A stretch of 64,000 bases of DNA from Croceibacterium mercuriale (GTDB taxonomy: Bacteria; Pseudomonadota; Alphaproteobacteria; Sphingomonadales; Sphingomonadaceae): positions 496,001 to 560,000 of the forward strand of contig NZ_JTDN01000002.1 of NCBI RefSeq assembly GCF_000802385.1, given 5' to 3'. Below, in pieces: positions 50,046 to 58,883 of this stretch; within the stretch, counting starts at the first letter, position 1; the number at the start of each line of letters is the position of its first letter. The notes under the pieces are model-generated. The model ran no database searches. It was not told the DNA's origin and saw nothing but the letters and a program-made list of their open reading frames with translations. Position numbers and translations under genes: made by a program.

Positions 50046-52442
50046 ATGCGCAAAGCATCTCTGTCGATCATGGCCGCCCTGCTGGCGGGCGCGCTGCATC
50101 AGCCGGCCGCCGCCCAGCGCATCGTCACGCCGCTGGAGGATGGCTGGCGCTTCATCCAGGCCGATCCGGAAGGGGCCGAGGCGGCCACGACCGACGACGG
50201 TGCGTGGCAGACCGTCTCCGTCCCGCATGACTGGGCAATCGCCGGACCGTTCGACCAGAATGCGCGCGGCGCGGGGGAGAACGGCTTCCTGCCCACCGGC
50301 GTCGCCTGGTATCGCCATACCCTGGACGTGATGCCGCAGGCCGGACGCCGCTATTTCGTCGAGTTCGACGGGATCATGGAGCGGAGCGGCGTGTGGGTAA
50401 ACGGCCAGCATGTCGGCTACCGTCCGCAGGGCTATGTCAGCCTGCGTTATGACATCACCCGCTATCTGCGCAGTGATGCGCCGAACGTGATCGCGGTGCG
50501 CAGCGATACGGCCGCGGCGCCGTCGTCGCGCTGGTATAATGGCTCCGGCATCTATCGCCGGGCGCGGCTGGTGGAGACGGGGGAACTGCACATCACGCAG
50601 GATGGTGCCTTCGTTCACACCCCGCGCATCGCCGCCGATGGCGCCACGGTGGCGGTGAGCACGGAGCTGGAGAACGCCGCCGAGGGTGCCACGGATGCAC
50701 GGGTGGAGATCGTGCTGACCGACCCGGATGGCCGGGAAGTGGCGCGCACCACCACGCCGGTGCAGCGGGTGGACGGCCTGCGCAAGGCGGTGGTCGCGGC
50801 GGAGCTGCCGATGCCGACGCCGCGTCGCTGGCATACCGACGATCCCGCGCTCTACACCGCCAGCATCCGCGTGCTCGGCCCCGATGGCGCCAGCGACGCG
50901 CAGGATGTGCGCTTCGGTGTCCGCGAGGCGGAGTTCCGCGCCGACAGCGGGTTCTGGCTGAATGGCGAGAACATCAAGCTGAAGGGCGTGGCGCTGCACC
51001 ATGATGGCGGCGCGGTCGGCGCGGCGGTGCCGCTGGACGTGTGGCGCCAGCGGCTGACCGCCTTGCAGGCACTGGGCGTGAATGCGATCCGCACGGCGCA
51101 CAACGTGCCCAGCCCGGAATTCCTGGATCTGTGCGACGAGCTGGGCCTGCTGGTGATGGACGAGCTGTTCGACCAGTGGAATGTCGCCAAGACGCCGTAC
51201 GATTACCACCAGTTCTTCGGCGACTGGCACAAGCGCGACACGGCCGAGATGATCCGGCGCGACCGCAACCATCCCAGCATCGTGGTGTGGAGCGCCGGCA
51301 ACGAGATCCACGACACCGCCTATCCGGTGGAGGCCAAGGCAGCGCTGACCAGCATCATGGGCATCATCCACGCGACCGACCCCACGCGCCCGGTCACCAT
51401 GGGCCTGTTCCGCCCCAACGTGACCGGCGACTACAATAACGGCTTTGCCGACATGCTGGACGTGGTGGGCCAGAACTATCGCGAGAACGAGCTGATCGCG
51501 GCGCACGAGCAGGATTCCACGCGCATGATCGTGGGGACGGAAAACGGGCACAATCGCACCAACTGGGTGCCGGTGCGCGACTACCCCGCCTATGCCGGCA
51601 TGTTCCTGTGGACAGGGGTCGACTATCTGGGGGAAGCGAACCGGTCCGGCTGGCCCAACATCCAGAATCCCGCCGGCCTGCTGGACCGCACCGGCCGGCT
51701 GAAGATCCGCGGCATGGAGCGGGCCAGCTGGTGGGCGGAGACGCCGGTGCTATACGTGGTGCGCAATGCCGACCCGAATGCGGCCGGCGAGGCCACCGAT
51801 GGCGCCGGCGGGCCAAACCAGCCGGTACTGCCGACCATGATCGCGGTGGCGACGCCCGCGCCCAAGGTGGCGCTGTTCGACGACTGGACGCCGGAGGACC
51901 TGACGCCCCATCCCGAGACGATCGAGGTGTACAGCAATTGCCAGTCGGTCGAGGCCTTCCTGAACGGGGCCAGCCTGGGCGTGCTGCCGATCAACCAGGA
52001 TGCGTCACCGCGCCGCTGGGCGGTGACCTTCGCCCCGGGCGAGGTGCGGGCGGAATGCCGCGATGATGGTGCGGGCGCGGTGACCGACCGGCTGGTGACG
52101 GCGGGGGCGCCGGTCGCCATCGCCTTGTCGGCGGAGATCGACACGGTCGGATCAGACCTCGACGCGCTGGCTTATGTGCGGGCGCGGGTGGTGGATGCCG
52201 ATGGTGTCACCGTGCCGCGCGCCGCGCACGAGCTGCGCTTCAGCGTGGCGGGATCGGGCACGCTGGTGGCGACGGACAATGCGAGCAGCACGGACCACGT
52301 ACCCTTCCCCTCCGCCACCCGGCAGGCACAGGATGGCTGGGCCACGGCGCTGGTGCGCGGTGCGGGCGCGGGCACGATGCAGGTGGAGGCCCAGGCGGAC
52401 GGATTGCGCGCGGGCCGGCTGCAGTTGCGGGCGGAACCCTGA
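50046..52442 (+). CDS. Exported GH2 glycosidase, probable beta-galactosidase
   Basis: A 798-residue GH2 enzyme with a signal peptide (cleavage near residue 23, AAAQ). The N-terminal sugar-binding domain has SVPHDWAI, GVAWYRHTL and WVNGQHVGYRPQGYVSL. A sandwich domain and the TIM barrel follow: KLKGVALHHDGG, NAIRTAHNVPSPEFLDLCDELGLLVMDE. The acid/base Glu is in WSAGNE (residue 420) and the nucleophile Glu is in VGTENG (about 499). C-terminal sandwich domains follow (about 620-798). Substrates of GH2 include beta-galactosides, mannosides and glucuronides; the sequence suits beta-galactosidase best. It stands alone and its purine-rich GAGAGAGGA site supports ATG 50046. Confidence 0.9.
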   Translation: MRKASLSIMAALLAGALHQPAAAQRIVTPLEDGWRFIQADPEGAEAATTDDGAWQTVSVPHDWAIAGPFDQNARGAGENGFLPTGVAWYRHTLDVMPQAGRRYFVEFDGIMERSGVWVNGQHVGYRPQGYVSLRYDITRYLRSDAPNVIAVRSDTAAAPSSRWYNGSGIYRRARLVETGELHITQDGAFVHTPRIAADGATVAVSTELENAAEGATDARVEIVLTDPDGREVARTTTPVQRVDGLRKAVVAAELPMPTPRRWHTDDPALYTASIRVLGPDGASDAQDVRFGVREAEFRADSGFWLNGENIKLKGVALHHDGGAVGAAVPLDVWRQRLTALQALGVNAIRTAHNVPSPEFLDLCDELGLLVMDELFDQWNVAKTPYDYHQFFGDWHKRDTAEMIRRDRNHPSIVVWSAGNEIHDTAYPVEAKAALTSIMGIIHATDPTRPVTMGLFRPNVTGDYNNGFADMLDVVGQNYRENELIAAHEQDSTRMIVGTENGHNRTNWVPVRDYPAYAGMFLWTGVDYLGEANRSGWPNIQNPAGLLDRTGRLKIRGMERASWWAETPVLYVVRNADPNAAGEATDGAGGPNQPVLPTMIAVATPAPKVALFDDWTPEDLTPHPETIEVYSNCQSVEAFLNGASLGVLPINQDASPRRWAVTFAPGEVRAECRDDGAGAVTDRLVTAGAPVAIALSAEIDTVGSDLDALAYVRARVVDADGVTVPRAAHELRFSVAGSGTLVATDNASSTDHVPFPSATRQAQDGWATALVRGAGAGTMQVEAQADGLRAGRLQLRAEP

Positions 52443-52446
52443 AGGC

Positions 52447-53187
52447 TCAGGCGGCCAGCTCGCGCTCGATCCGGGTCCAGAGCTGGCCGAAGGCGGTGGT
52501 GGCGGCAGAGGCCGGGGCAAAGGCGCCGACCGGCTGCTGCTGCACCGCGCATTGCTCCACCGCGCTGGCCAGCGGGATGGTCGGCCAGTCCGGATGCTCG
52601 GCGGCGATGTCGCGGTGCAGGGCGCGGCGGCGATCGAGCATGGAGAGCACCGGCAGCATCACCGGCGACCGCTTGGTGCGCTGGCGGATGGCGGCCTCTA
52701 CCGTGCCCTGCGCCCGGGTGGACAGCGGCGACGGCGGCAGCGGCAGCACCAGCAGGTCGGTGGCGCGCAGGATCTGCCCAGCCACTTCGCCCAGCACCGG
52801 CGGGCAATCCAGGATGATCCGGTCGTAGCGGCCTGCCAGCGCCGCGGTCAGCTTGGCCAGCCGCTTGCGCTTGCCCAGGGTGGCGAACAGCGCGTCGAGA
52901 TCACGCAGGCTCTCATCCGCAGGCAGCAGGTCCAGCCGGTCCCACGCGGTGCGGCGGATCAGGCGGTCGGGATCGCCATCGGCGAAGATGTGTCCGGCGC
53001 CCTTGCCGTCAGCCGATCGTGTGCTGCCGGTATCGTCGCCCAGCAGGAAGCCGGCGCCGCCCGCCGGGTCCAGATCCCACAGCAGGGTGCGGCGGCACGA
53101 GATGGTGGCAGAGCACCAGGCCAGATTGGCGGCCAGGGTGGTCTTGCCCACGCCGCCCTTCACCGAATAGATCGCGATCACTGCCAT
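52447..53187 (-). CDS. Orphan ParA/MinD-like ATPase
   Basis: A 246-residue deviant-Walker ATPase: YSVKGGVGKTTLAANLAW at the N-terminus, LLWDLDPAGGAGFLLG, and IILDCPPVLGEVAGQILRATDLLVLPLPP. No ParB partner is nearby, and it is distinct from the chromosomal ParA at 41995. Orphan ParA-like proteins in alphaproteobacteria position diverse cargo, such as chemosensory arrays, cell poles or storage granules. The cargo here is unknown. It lies convergent to the GH2 gene (4-base gap) and downstream of rpoZ, separated by a terminator. Confidence 0.85.
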   Translation of the reverse strand: MAVIAIYSVKGGVGKTTLAANLAWCSATISCRRTLLWDLDPAGGAGFLLGDDTGSTRSADGKGAGHIFADGDPDRLIRRTAWDRLDLLPADESLRDLDALFATLGKRKRLAKLTAALAGRYDRIILDCPPVLGEVAGQILRATDLLVLPLPPSPLSTRAQGTVEAAIRQRTKRSPVMLPVLSMLDRRRALHRDIAAEHPDWPTIPLASAVEQCAVQQQPVGAFAPASAATTAFGQLWTRIERELAA

Positions 53188-53265
53188 GGCGGGCAGCTTG
53201 TGACAGTTTGATGACCGCAGGCAAGCTGCGCCGGCGATCGGTCACAGCGCGGACTCACCGGATGC

Positions 53266-53294
53266 GAAAAGGGCCGCACCTTGCGGCACGGCCC
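53266..53294 (-). terminator. Probable rpoZ terminator
   Basis: On the minus strand, after rpoZ, a hairpin with outer arms GGGCCG (53289-53294 region) and CGGCCC (53271-53276 region) plus a short inner stem is followed by CTTTTCGC. The stem is interrupted by mismatches, but the T-run supports an intrinsic terminator. Confidence 0.6.
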
Positions 53295-53322
53295 TCTGCG
53301 TTATCTGGTAATATGTCGGCGA

Positions 53323-53667
53323 TCAGCCTTCGTAATCGCCGCCCACGCTGGTGTTGCGGGCGGGCGCCGCGGCCGACAGGCGCATGGCTTCGGCCGACTG
53401 GCTGAGCGAACCGATCGCGTCAGCCTCGTCCTCCTCATCCGGCAGGACGCGCTGCAGCGACTGCACCACGCTTTCATGCAGGTGCTTGGGACGCACGGTC
53501 TGCTCCGCGATCTCGCGCAGGGCGACGACGGGGTTCTTGTCGCGGTCGCGATCGATGGTCAGTTCCGCGCCGCCGGAAATCTCGCGCGCACGCTGGGCAG
53601 CCAGCAGGACGAGATCAAAGCGGTTGGGGATCTTGTCGACGCAATCTTCGACGGTGACGCGCGCCAT
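53323..53667 (-). CDS. rpoZ: RNA polymerase omega subunit
   Basis: A 114-residue omega subunit. [33 protein letters not shown] and [14 protein letters not shown] are diagnostic of RpoZ. The acidic, variable C-terminus (LPDEEDEAD...) is usual in alphaproteobacteria. Omega helps to fold and hold beta-prime. ATG 53667 gives the conserved start; the frame extends to 53712 without support. A hairpin with a T-run lies downstream. Confidence 0.95.
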   Translation of the reverse strand: MARVTVEDCVDKIPNRFDLVLLAAQRAREISGGAELTIDRDRDKNPVVALREIAEQTVRPKHLHESVVQSLQRVLPDEEDEADAIGSLSQSAEAMRLSAAAPARNTSVGGDYEG

Positions 53668-53793
53668 GGTGCACTCCCTTGTCAGACACAGCTTGTGCGG
53701 AAAGTGCGCCACCTATGCGACAGGCCGCCCGGAGTCAAGGATTGCCGCCCTGCCCGCCCCGGCACCAGTTGTGCGATCGCGGGTTGAACCGAC

Positions 53794-54414
53794 ATGAACA
53801 GACACACCTTCGCTTTCGCCGGTGCGCTGATCGCCAGCGCCGCCCTGTCTGCCTGCAACGCGACGGAGGACGAGCCACTCCCGGGAGAGCCCGGCAACGC
53901 CGTCGAACAGGTTGCGCCCGGCGCCGCCCCGGCGATCACCCCTGCGGCCACGCCGATCCCGGATGCCAGCCATGCGGTGCCGGTCGACAACCCCGATGCA
54001 CCCAGCCCCACCACGGGAGGGGATGGATCGGATCTGGTCCTGACGCCACTTACGGCGGCCGACCTGTCGGGCATCACGCTGGCGGGCGAACTGGCCTGCA
54101 GCTTCAGCCAGAGCGCGGGCGGGCCGTCGCTGATGCTGGCACGCGGCGATGTGGCCGATGCGGCCGGACGGGCCAGCTTCGCGGTCAAGATCGGCAGCTA
54201 TGTGGAGCAGGGCCTCGCACTGCAGGATGGCGGATATGACGCGATGCTGGATGGCGGGCGGTTCGGCACCAGAGGCCTGACCCTGACGGTGCGCAAGGTC
54301 GGTGCCGCAGCCCGAAGCGGCGGTGAGTCCCCGCCCCGTACGGCCGAATTGCTGGCCCAGCGCGGCGACGGGGCGGAACGGGTGTTCGCCGGATTCTGGA
54401 CCTGTGGTCCATAA
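53794..54414 (+). CDS. Lipoprotein of unknown function
   Basis: A 206-residue probable lipoprotein: signal peptide with lipobox LSAC (Cys near residue 21), then a Pro/Ala-rich linker of about 60 residues and a C-terminal domain (about 85-206) that begins LTPLTAADLSGITLAGELACSFSQ. It includes GGYDAMLDGGRFGTRGLTLTVRKVG and FAGFWTCGP. The C-terminal part hints at a small beta-structured, possibly Cys-paired fold. The family is not recognised. It is divergent from rpoZ. Confidence 0.75.
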   Translation: MNRHTFAFAGALIASAALSACNATEDEPLPGEPGNAVEQVAPGAAPAITPAATPIPDASHAVPVDNPDAPSPTTGGDGSDLVLTPLTAADLSGITLAGELACSFSQSAGGPSLMLARGDVADAAGRASFAVKIGSYVEQGLALQDGGYDAMLDGGRFGTRGLTLTVRKVGAAARSGGESPPRTAELLAQRGDGAERVFAGFWTCGP

Positions 54415-54492
54415 GGTGGAAACAAGTGCCCCGCCCGCTGTTGTTGCTAATGATGTGCCCGAGACAGGTGCAATGGAAGAGGAATTGATGGT

Positions 54493-54651
54493 GTGTCGAG
54501 CGAGAAGATCGTTGCCGTGGGACTGCTGACCGAAAGCAACGTCCGCACGCTGGGAAGCAGCCTGAAGAAGGTGTTTCCGGTCACCGATGACGGGCGGTTC
54601 GACGATTTGCTGTCCGCGCTCGACAAGGCGCAGCGCGCACGCGGCCACTGA
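54493..54651 (+). CDS. Small 52-residue protein
   Basis: A short frame starting at GTG 54493 (SSEKIVAVGLLTESNVRTLG..., ending KAQRARGH), with AGAGGA nine bases upstream. The phrases VFPVTDDGRFDDLLSALDKAQ suggest a small folded helical protein, and similar short proteins occur in sphingomonads as far as I recall. The frame contains coding-type third-position GC. It ends three bases before the stop codon of the opposing Crp/Fnr gene. The function is unknown. Confidence 0.6.
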   Translation: MSSEKIVAVGLLTESNVRTLGSSLKKVFPVTDDGRFDDLLSALDKAQRARGH

Positions 54652-54654
54652 GCT

Positions 54655-55371
54655 TCAGCGCAGCGGCCCGATCAGCCGTTCATATTCCGCTTCGGGCACA
54701 CCATACAGGTCGCGGGCAAACTCCTCCAGCCCGGCACGGTCGCGGATGATGATGCAGCCGCGTTCGGCCCGGATCAGCCGGTTGCCTTCCAGCCCGTGCA
54801 ATGCCGAGGTGATGCTGGGCCGCCGGACAGACAGCATGATCGACAGATATTCATGCGTCAGCGGCACCTCCGTGCCGTCCAGCCGGTCCTGCGACATCAG
54901 CAGCCAGCGGGCCAGCCGCTCCTCCACCAGATGTACGGCATTGCTGAGCCCGGTATAGCTGGTCTGGACGGATAGTGTCTGGGCATAGAGCAGCAGGATG
55001 GCGCGCAGGCTGGCACTGGCGGAGATTGCCTCGAGCAGCGCGGCCGCCGGCATGACCTGGCACTCGCTGGCCACCTGGACGATCGCCATATGCGGGCTCC
55101 GGTCGGAGCCCATGATGATCGACACGGGGGCAAAGCCGTCCCGTCCGAACAGGCCGTTCTCCGAACGGAGGCCGTCCGGCGAGCTGGTGATGATCGAACC
55201 GAGGCCGCTTTCCGGAAACCAGACCCGGTCGGTCGCGACCTCCCGATCGAACATGATGTGACCCCGCCGGTCCGAACGGAGTTCCAGATGCGGGGCGAGC
55301 AGCGCGAAATCATCGTCGCTCATCGCACGGAGCAGGAGGTTGCGGGTCGCGGCTTTGGCAATCGAGGGCAT
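54655..55371 (-). CDS. Crp/Fnr-family transcriptional regulator
   Basis: A 238-residue regulator. The cyclic-nucleotide-binding-like beta barrel occupies about residues 10-130 (LELRSDRRGHIMFDREVATDRVWFPESG); there is no Cys cluster for an Fnr-type iron-sulfur centre. A long helix follows, then an HTH near the end (VPLTHEYLSIMLSVRRPSITSALHGLEGNRLI). Proteins of this shape are numerous in sphingomonads, and ligands and targets are usually unknown. ATG 55371 follows AGGAGC; a frame to 55449 lacks this. It is convergent with the 52-residue gene. Confidence 0.88.
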   Translation of the reverse strand: MPSIAKAATRNLLLRAMSDDDFALLAPHLELRSDRRGHIMFDREVATDRVWFPESGLGSIITSSPDGLRSENGLFGRDGFAPVSIIMGSDRSPHMAIVQVASECQVMPAAALLEAISASASLRAILLLYAQTLSVQTSYTGLSNAVHLVEERLARWLLMSQDRLDGTEVPLTHEYLSIMLSVRRPSITSALHGLEGNRLIRAERGCIIIRDRAGLEEFARDLYGVPEAEYERLIGPLR

Positions 55372-55500
55372 GGACGCTCCTGCACCGGCCAGAGGCGTGC
55401 TCCCTCGTTCTGGCACAGCATGCCTGCACACGGATCGGGTGATTAGCAAGCAATCATATGATGACCGACCGGCGAGCTGTATGACTGTGCGGACAGCACC

Positions 55501-57033
55501 TCATTCGTAGCTGCTGCTCCCGCCACCATACTCGCCTTCCGCCAGATCGGAGAAGCGCGTGATCTTGGGTTCGAACCGCAGGCGTACCTTGCCGGTGGCA
55601 CCGTGGCGCTGCTTGGCCACGATCAGCTCGGCCAGGCCATAGACCTGCTCCATCTCGGCCTGCCAGGCGGCGTGCGCCTCGTGCCCCTTCATGTCGCCAT
55701 CGCCGACCGGCATCTTGGGTTCGCGGCTGGCGACATAGTAATCCTCGCGGAAGATGAACCACACCATGTCGGCATCCTGCTCGATCGATCCGGATTCGCG
55801 CAGGTCGGACAGCATCGGGCGCTTGTCCTCGCGCTGTTCCACCGCCCGGCTGAGCTGCGACAGCGCGATCACCGGCACCTGCAATTCCTTGGCCAAGGTC
55901 TTCAGGCCCCGGCTGATCTCGGAAATCTCGTTCACGCGATTGTCCTGGCTGCGCCCGCTGCCCTGCATCAGCTGCAGATAGTCGAGCACGATCAGGCCGA
56001 TGCCATGCCGCCGCTTCAGCCGCCGCGCCCGGGCGCGCAGGGCGGACACGGACAAGGCGGGCGTGTCGTCGATATACAGCGGCAGCTCGGCCAGGCGCTG
56101 GCTGGCGTAGCTGAGCTGCTGGAAATCATCGCGGCTGATCTTGCCCATGCGCAGCGCTTCGGAGGAGATGCCCGCCTGTTCGGCCAGGATACGCGTCGCC
56201 AGCTGATCGCTGGACATTTCCAGGCTGAACAGGGCGACGGGGGCGCCGACCGATTTCTCGATCCCGTCGCGCTTGTCGCGCAGCCAGCGATCGGCGCAGT
56301 TGAAGGCGATGTTGGTGGCGAGCGAGCTCTTCCCCATGCCCGGGCGGCCGGCCAGGATGATGAGGTCGGAATCGTGCAGCCCGCCGACCTTCTCGTTAAT
56401 GGAGGTCAGCCCGGTGGTCTTGCCGCTGACATGGCCGCCGGAATTGATCGCCGTCTCGATCATGGCCAATGCCTTGCCGGTCGCGCCACGGAAACTTTCC
56501 GCCTCGCTCTGGCCGGTGGCGCCCTCGGCCACCCGGAACAGCGCCGCCTCCGCCGATTCGATCTGCAGCATCGGCTCGACCGATTCGGACGTGTCGAGCG
56601 CGCCCTCCACCAGTTCGCGCCCCACGCTGACCAGTTCGCGCAGCAGCGCCAGGTCGTAGATCTGCTGCGCCAGTTCCTTGGGCGCCAGCAGGCCGTGGCC
56701 GTCGGCGGTGAGGCGCAGCAGGTAGGACGGGCCGCCCAGCTCCGCCATGGCGGGATCGGCATCGAAGAACGGCTTCAGCGTGACGGGGGTGACCACCATC
56801 TGCTTGTCGATCTGCAGGCCGATCCGTTCGAAGATGCGGCCGTGCAGCGGCTCGAAGAAATGATCCGGCCGCAGCGGAACCATCAGTTCCTCCAGCAGCC
56901 GGTTGTCGATCATCACCGCCCCCAGGAAGGCGGCCTCGGCATCCAGGTTGGCAGGCAGGGCGCGGGGCTGCGGCGTGCTCGACTCGGGGGATGCGGCGGC
57001 GGGGTGACGAAGGATATCGGGGAGCGTGGCCAT
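55501..57033 (-). CDS. dnaB: Replicative DNA helicase
   Basis: A 510-residue DnaB helicase, the hexameric fork helicase. The N-terminal domain has LPANLDAEAAFLGAVMIDNRLLEELM. The C-terminal RecA fold has Walker A (AGRPGMGKSSLATNIA), FSLEMSSDQLATRIL, Walker B (IGLIVLDYLQLM) and SQLSRAVEQREDKRPMLSDLRESGSIEQDADMVWFIFRE. ATG 57033 is chosen; the frame opens upstream to 57162 but the added part is unlike DnaB. No intein insertion is seen. It is divergent from the UPF0262 gene. Confidence 0.96.
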   Translation of the reverse strand: MATLPDILRHPAAASPESSTPQPRALPANLDAEAAFLGAVMIDNRLLEELMVPLRPDHFFEPLHGRIFERIGLQIDKQMVVTPVTLKPFFDADPAMAELGGPSYLLRLTADGHGLLAPKELAQQIYDLALLRELVSVGRELVEGALDTSESVEPMLQIESAEAALFRVAEGATGQSEAESFRGATGKALAMIETAINSGGHVSGKTTGLTSINEKVGGLHDSDLIILAGRPGMGKSSLATNIAFNCADRWLRDKRDGIEKSVGAPVALFSLEMSSDQLATRILAEQAGISSEALRMGKISRDDFQQLSYASQRLAELPLYIDDTPALSVSALRARARRLKRRHGIGLIVLDYLQLMQGSGRSQDNRVNEISEISRGLKTLAKELQVPVIALSQLSRAVEQREDKRPMLSDLRESGSIEQDADMVWFIFREDYYVASREPKMPVGDGDMKGHEAHAAWQAEMEQVYGLAELIVAKQRHGATGKVRLRFEPKITRFSDLAEGEYGGGSSSYE

Positions 57034-57206
57034 ACCCCGCGATGTGCCCGCTGGCGGGGCGGGCGGCAATGGCCGTCTGGCGCACAGCCCTGTTGGCAGG
57101 CTGTGGACAAGCTGTGGACGGACCCGGGTGACGGAACGCGGCGCCGGTACACCCATTACCACCCGAATTGCCTAAACCCCGCCAATTTGCGAAAGCACCC
57201 GGCCCC

Positions 57207-57704
57207 ATGTCAGATACAGCCCTCACCGCCGATCGCATCGCCCATATCGAACTGGACGATTCCACCATCCTGTGGCGCAGCGAGGATGTGGAGCGGGAGC
57301 GCGTGGCCGCGATGACCGACCTGGTGGCGGACAACCATTTCGTGCCGCTGCGCGCGGTGGAGCAGGGACATGCCGGGCCCTGGTCGCTGCGGCTGTCGGT
57401 CGCCGATGGCCGGCTGGACCTGTGGATCAGCGATGGTGTCGGGGTCGAGGCGGGCGCGATCGGCCTGGGCCTGGCGCGGTTCCGCCGCGACATCCGCGAA
57501 TATTTCGCCATCTGCGACAGCTACTACAAGGCGGTGCGCAACCCTTCGGCGCAGGAGATCGAGACGATCGACATGGCCCGGCGTGCGATCCACGATCGCG
57601 GGTCCCGCCAGTTGCAGGAGGCGCTAGAGGGGAAGGTGGACGCCGATTTCGCCACTGCGCGCCGGCTGTTCACGCTGATCTGCGTCCTGCACATCAAGGG
57701 TTGA
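57207..57704 (+). CDS. UPF0262 family protein
   Basis: A 165-residue cytoplasmic protein typical of the UPF0262 family of alphaproteobacteria, with unknown function. Conserved parts: RIAHIELDD, ERAAVMTDL-like VAAMTDLVADNHFVPL, GPWSLRLSVADGRLDLWI, FRRDIREYFAICDSYYKAVRNPSAQEIETIDMARRAIHDRG and the end ICVLHIKG. The start ATG 57207 is the family start. The GH25-like and cytidine deaminase genes follow on the same strand. Confidence 0.9.
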   Translation: MSDTALTADRIAHIELDDSTILWRSEDVERERVAAMTDLVADNHFVPLRAVEQGHAGPWSLRLSVADGRLDLWISDGVGVEAGAIGLGLARFRRDIREYFAICDSYYKAVRNPSAQEIETIDMARRAIHDRGSRQLQEALEGKVDADFATARRLFTLICVLHIKG

Positions 57705-57757
57705 GCCGGATCGCCGAGGGTAAGCGCTTGTTCACGGCTTTGCGGCAGGGCGGCTGA

Positions 57758-58462
57758 ATGGGACGCAGGGCGACATGGTGGCAGGCGCGCCGCTGGCAGG
57801 TGGCGCTGGCGGCAGTGCTGCTGTGCGTGCCCGCGGCGGCCTGGGGCTGGTGGCAGGCGGTGCACTGGACGCCGGACCCCACCGCCTTCCCGGTCCAGGG
57901 CGTGCTGCTGGGGGCTGGCGACGGCCCTGTCGACCTGCGGGTGCTGGCCGCCACCGGCGCCCGCTTCGCCTATCTGGAGGCGAGCCGCGGGGCCACCGGG
58001 CGTGATCCACGCTTCGCGCAAGGGCTGGCGGCCGGACAGGCGGCGGGTCTCAGCATGGGCGCGCTGCATCTGTATGATCCATGCGCCCCGGCAGATTCGC
58101 AGGCGGCCAATTTCGTGATCACCGTGCCGCGCGATCCGCGCCTGCTGCCGCCGGCCGTGGCGCTGACGCAAAGCGCCGATACCTGCGCCGACCCGGTCGC
58201 GGCGGCCGGGCTGGAGGGGGAACTGACCACCTTCCTGAACCAGATCGAACGCCACGCTGGCGCGCCCGCGATTCTGGCGATCAGCCCGGAGTTCGAGGAA
58301 CGGCACGCGCTGGCCGGGCGGTTCGATCGCGGGCTGTGGCTGACGGGGGACTGGCTGCAGCCGGGCTATGCCGGCCGGCCGTGGACCCTGTGGACCGCCA
58401 ATGACGCCTATCGCAGCGAAGCGGCGGACGCGCCCTTGCGCTGGGTGGTGGCGCAGCCCTAG
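57758..58462 (+). CDS. GH25-lysozyme-like protein lacking the catalytic acids
   Basis: A 234-residue membrane-anchored protein: a single hydrophobic segment at about residues 14-32, then a GH25-like domain. Framework motifs of the family are kept (DGPVDLRVLAATGARFAYLEASRG, DPRFAQGLAAGQAAGLSMGALHLYDPC, QAANFVITVPRD, PPAVAL, GRPWTLW). The residues that act in GH25 muramidases are changed. The N-terminal GIDVS Asp is VLLG (48-52), the Glu of the ATEG stretch is Arg77, and the D-x-E pair is Ala135 and Thr137. Enzyme activity is therefore doubtful; peptidoglycan binding or a regulatory role is possible. It lies 53 bases after the UPF0262 gene. Confidence 0.8.
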   Translation: MGRRATWWQARRWQVALAAVLLCVPAAAWGWWQAVHWTPDPTAFPVQGVLLGAGDGPVDLRVLAATGARFAYLEASRGATGRDPRFAQGLAAGQAAGLSMGALHLYDPCAPADSQAANFVITVPRDPRLLPPAVALTQSADTCADPVAAAGLEGELTTFLNQIERHAGAPAILAISPEFEERHALAGRFDRGLWLTGDWLQPGYAGRPWTLWTANDAYRSEAADAPLRWVVAQP

Positions 58463-58472
58463 GGCTGCGGCC

Positions 58473-58883
58473 ATGACGCACGACGATCTGCTGGTGGTGG
58501 CGCAAGGTGCGCTGACCCACGCCTATGCCCCCTATTCCCGGTTCCGCGTGGGTGCCGCGCTGCTGTTCGCCGATGGCGCGGTGGTGACCGGCACCAATGT
58601 GGAAAATGCCAGCTACGGCCTGTCGCTGTGTGCCGAAACGGTGGCGGTGGCACGGGCGCTGGGCGAAGGGCGCCGTGGCGGGCTGGTGGCGGTGGCCGTG
58701 GCGGCGGAGACGGCCGTGCCCGTCCCGTGTGGCCGGTGCCGGCAGGTGCTGCACGAACTGGCCAGCCTGGACGGGGCGGACCCGTCCGTCACCTGTGCCG
58801 GTGGCGGCGACCGGCGCGACCTGGTCCTGTCCGCCCTGTTGCCCGAAGCGTTCGGACCCGGTCACCTGGGCGTGGGTGCCTAG
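58473..58883 (+). CDS. cdd: Cytidine deaminase
   Basis: A 136-residue zinc deaminase of nucleoside salvage. It shows YAPYSRFRVGAALLFADG, NVENASYGLSLCAETVAV with the catalytic Glu and first zinc Cys, and VPCGRCRQVL with the other two zinc Cys. It deaminates cytidine and deoxycytidine to uridine forms. It starts ten bases after the GH25-like gene. Its stop codon TAG overlaps that of the opposing gene in the palindrome CTAG. Confidence 0.93.
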   Translation: MTHDDLLVVAQGALTHAYAPYSRFRVGAALLFADGAVVTGTNVENASYGLSLCAETVAVARALGEGRRGGLVAVAVAAETAVPVPCGRCRQVLHELASLDGADPSVTCAGGGDRRDLVLSALLPEAFGPGHLGVGA

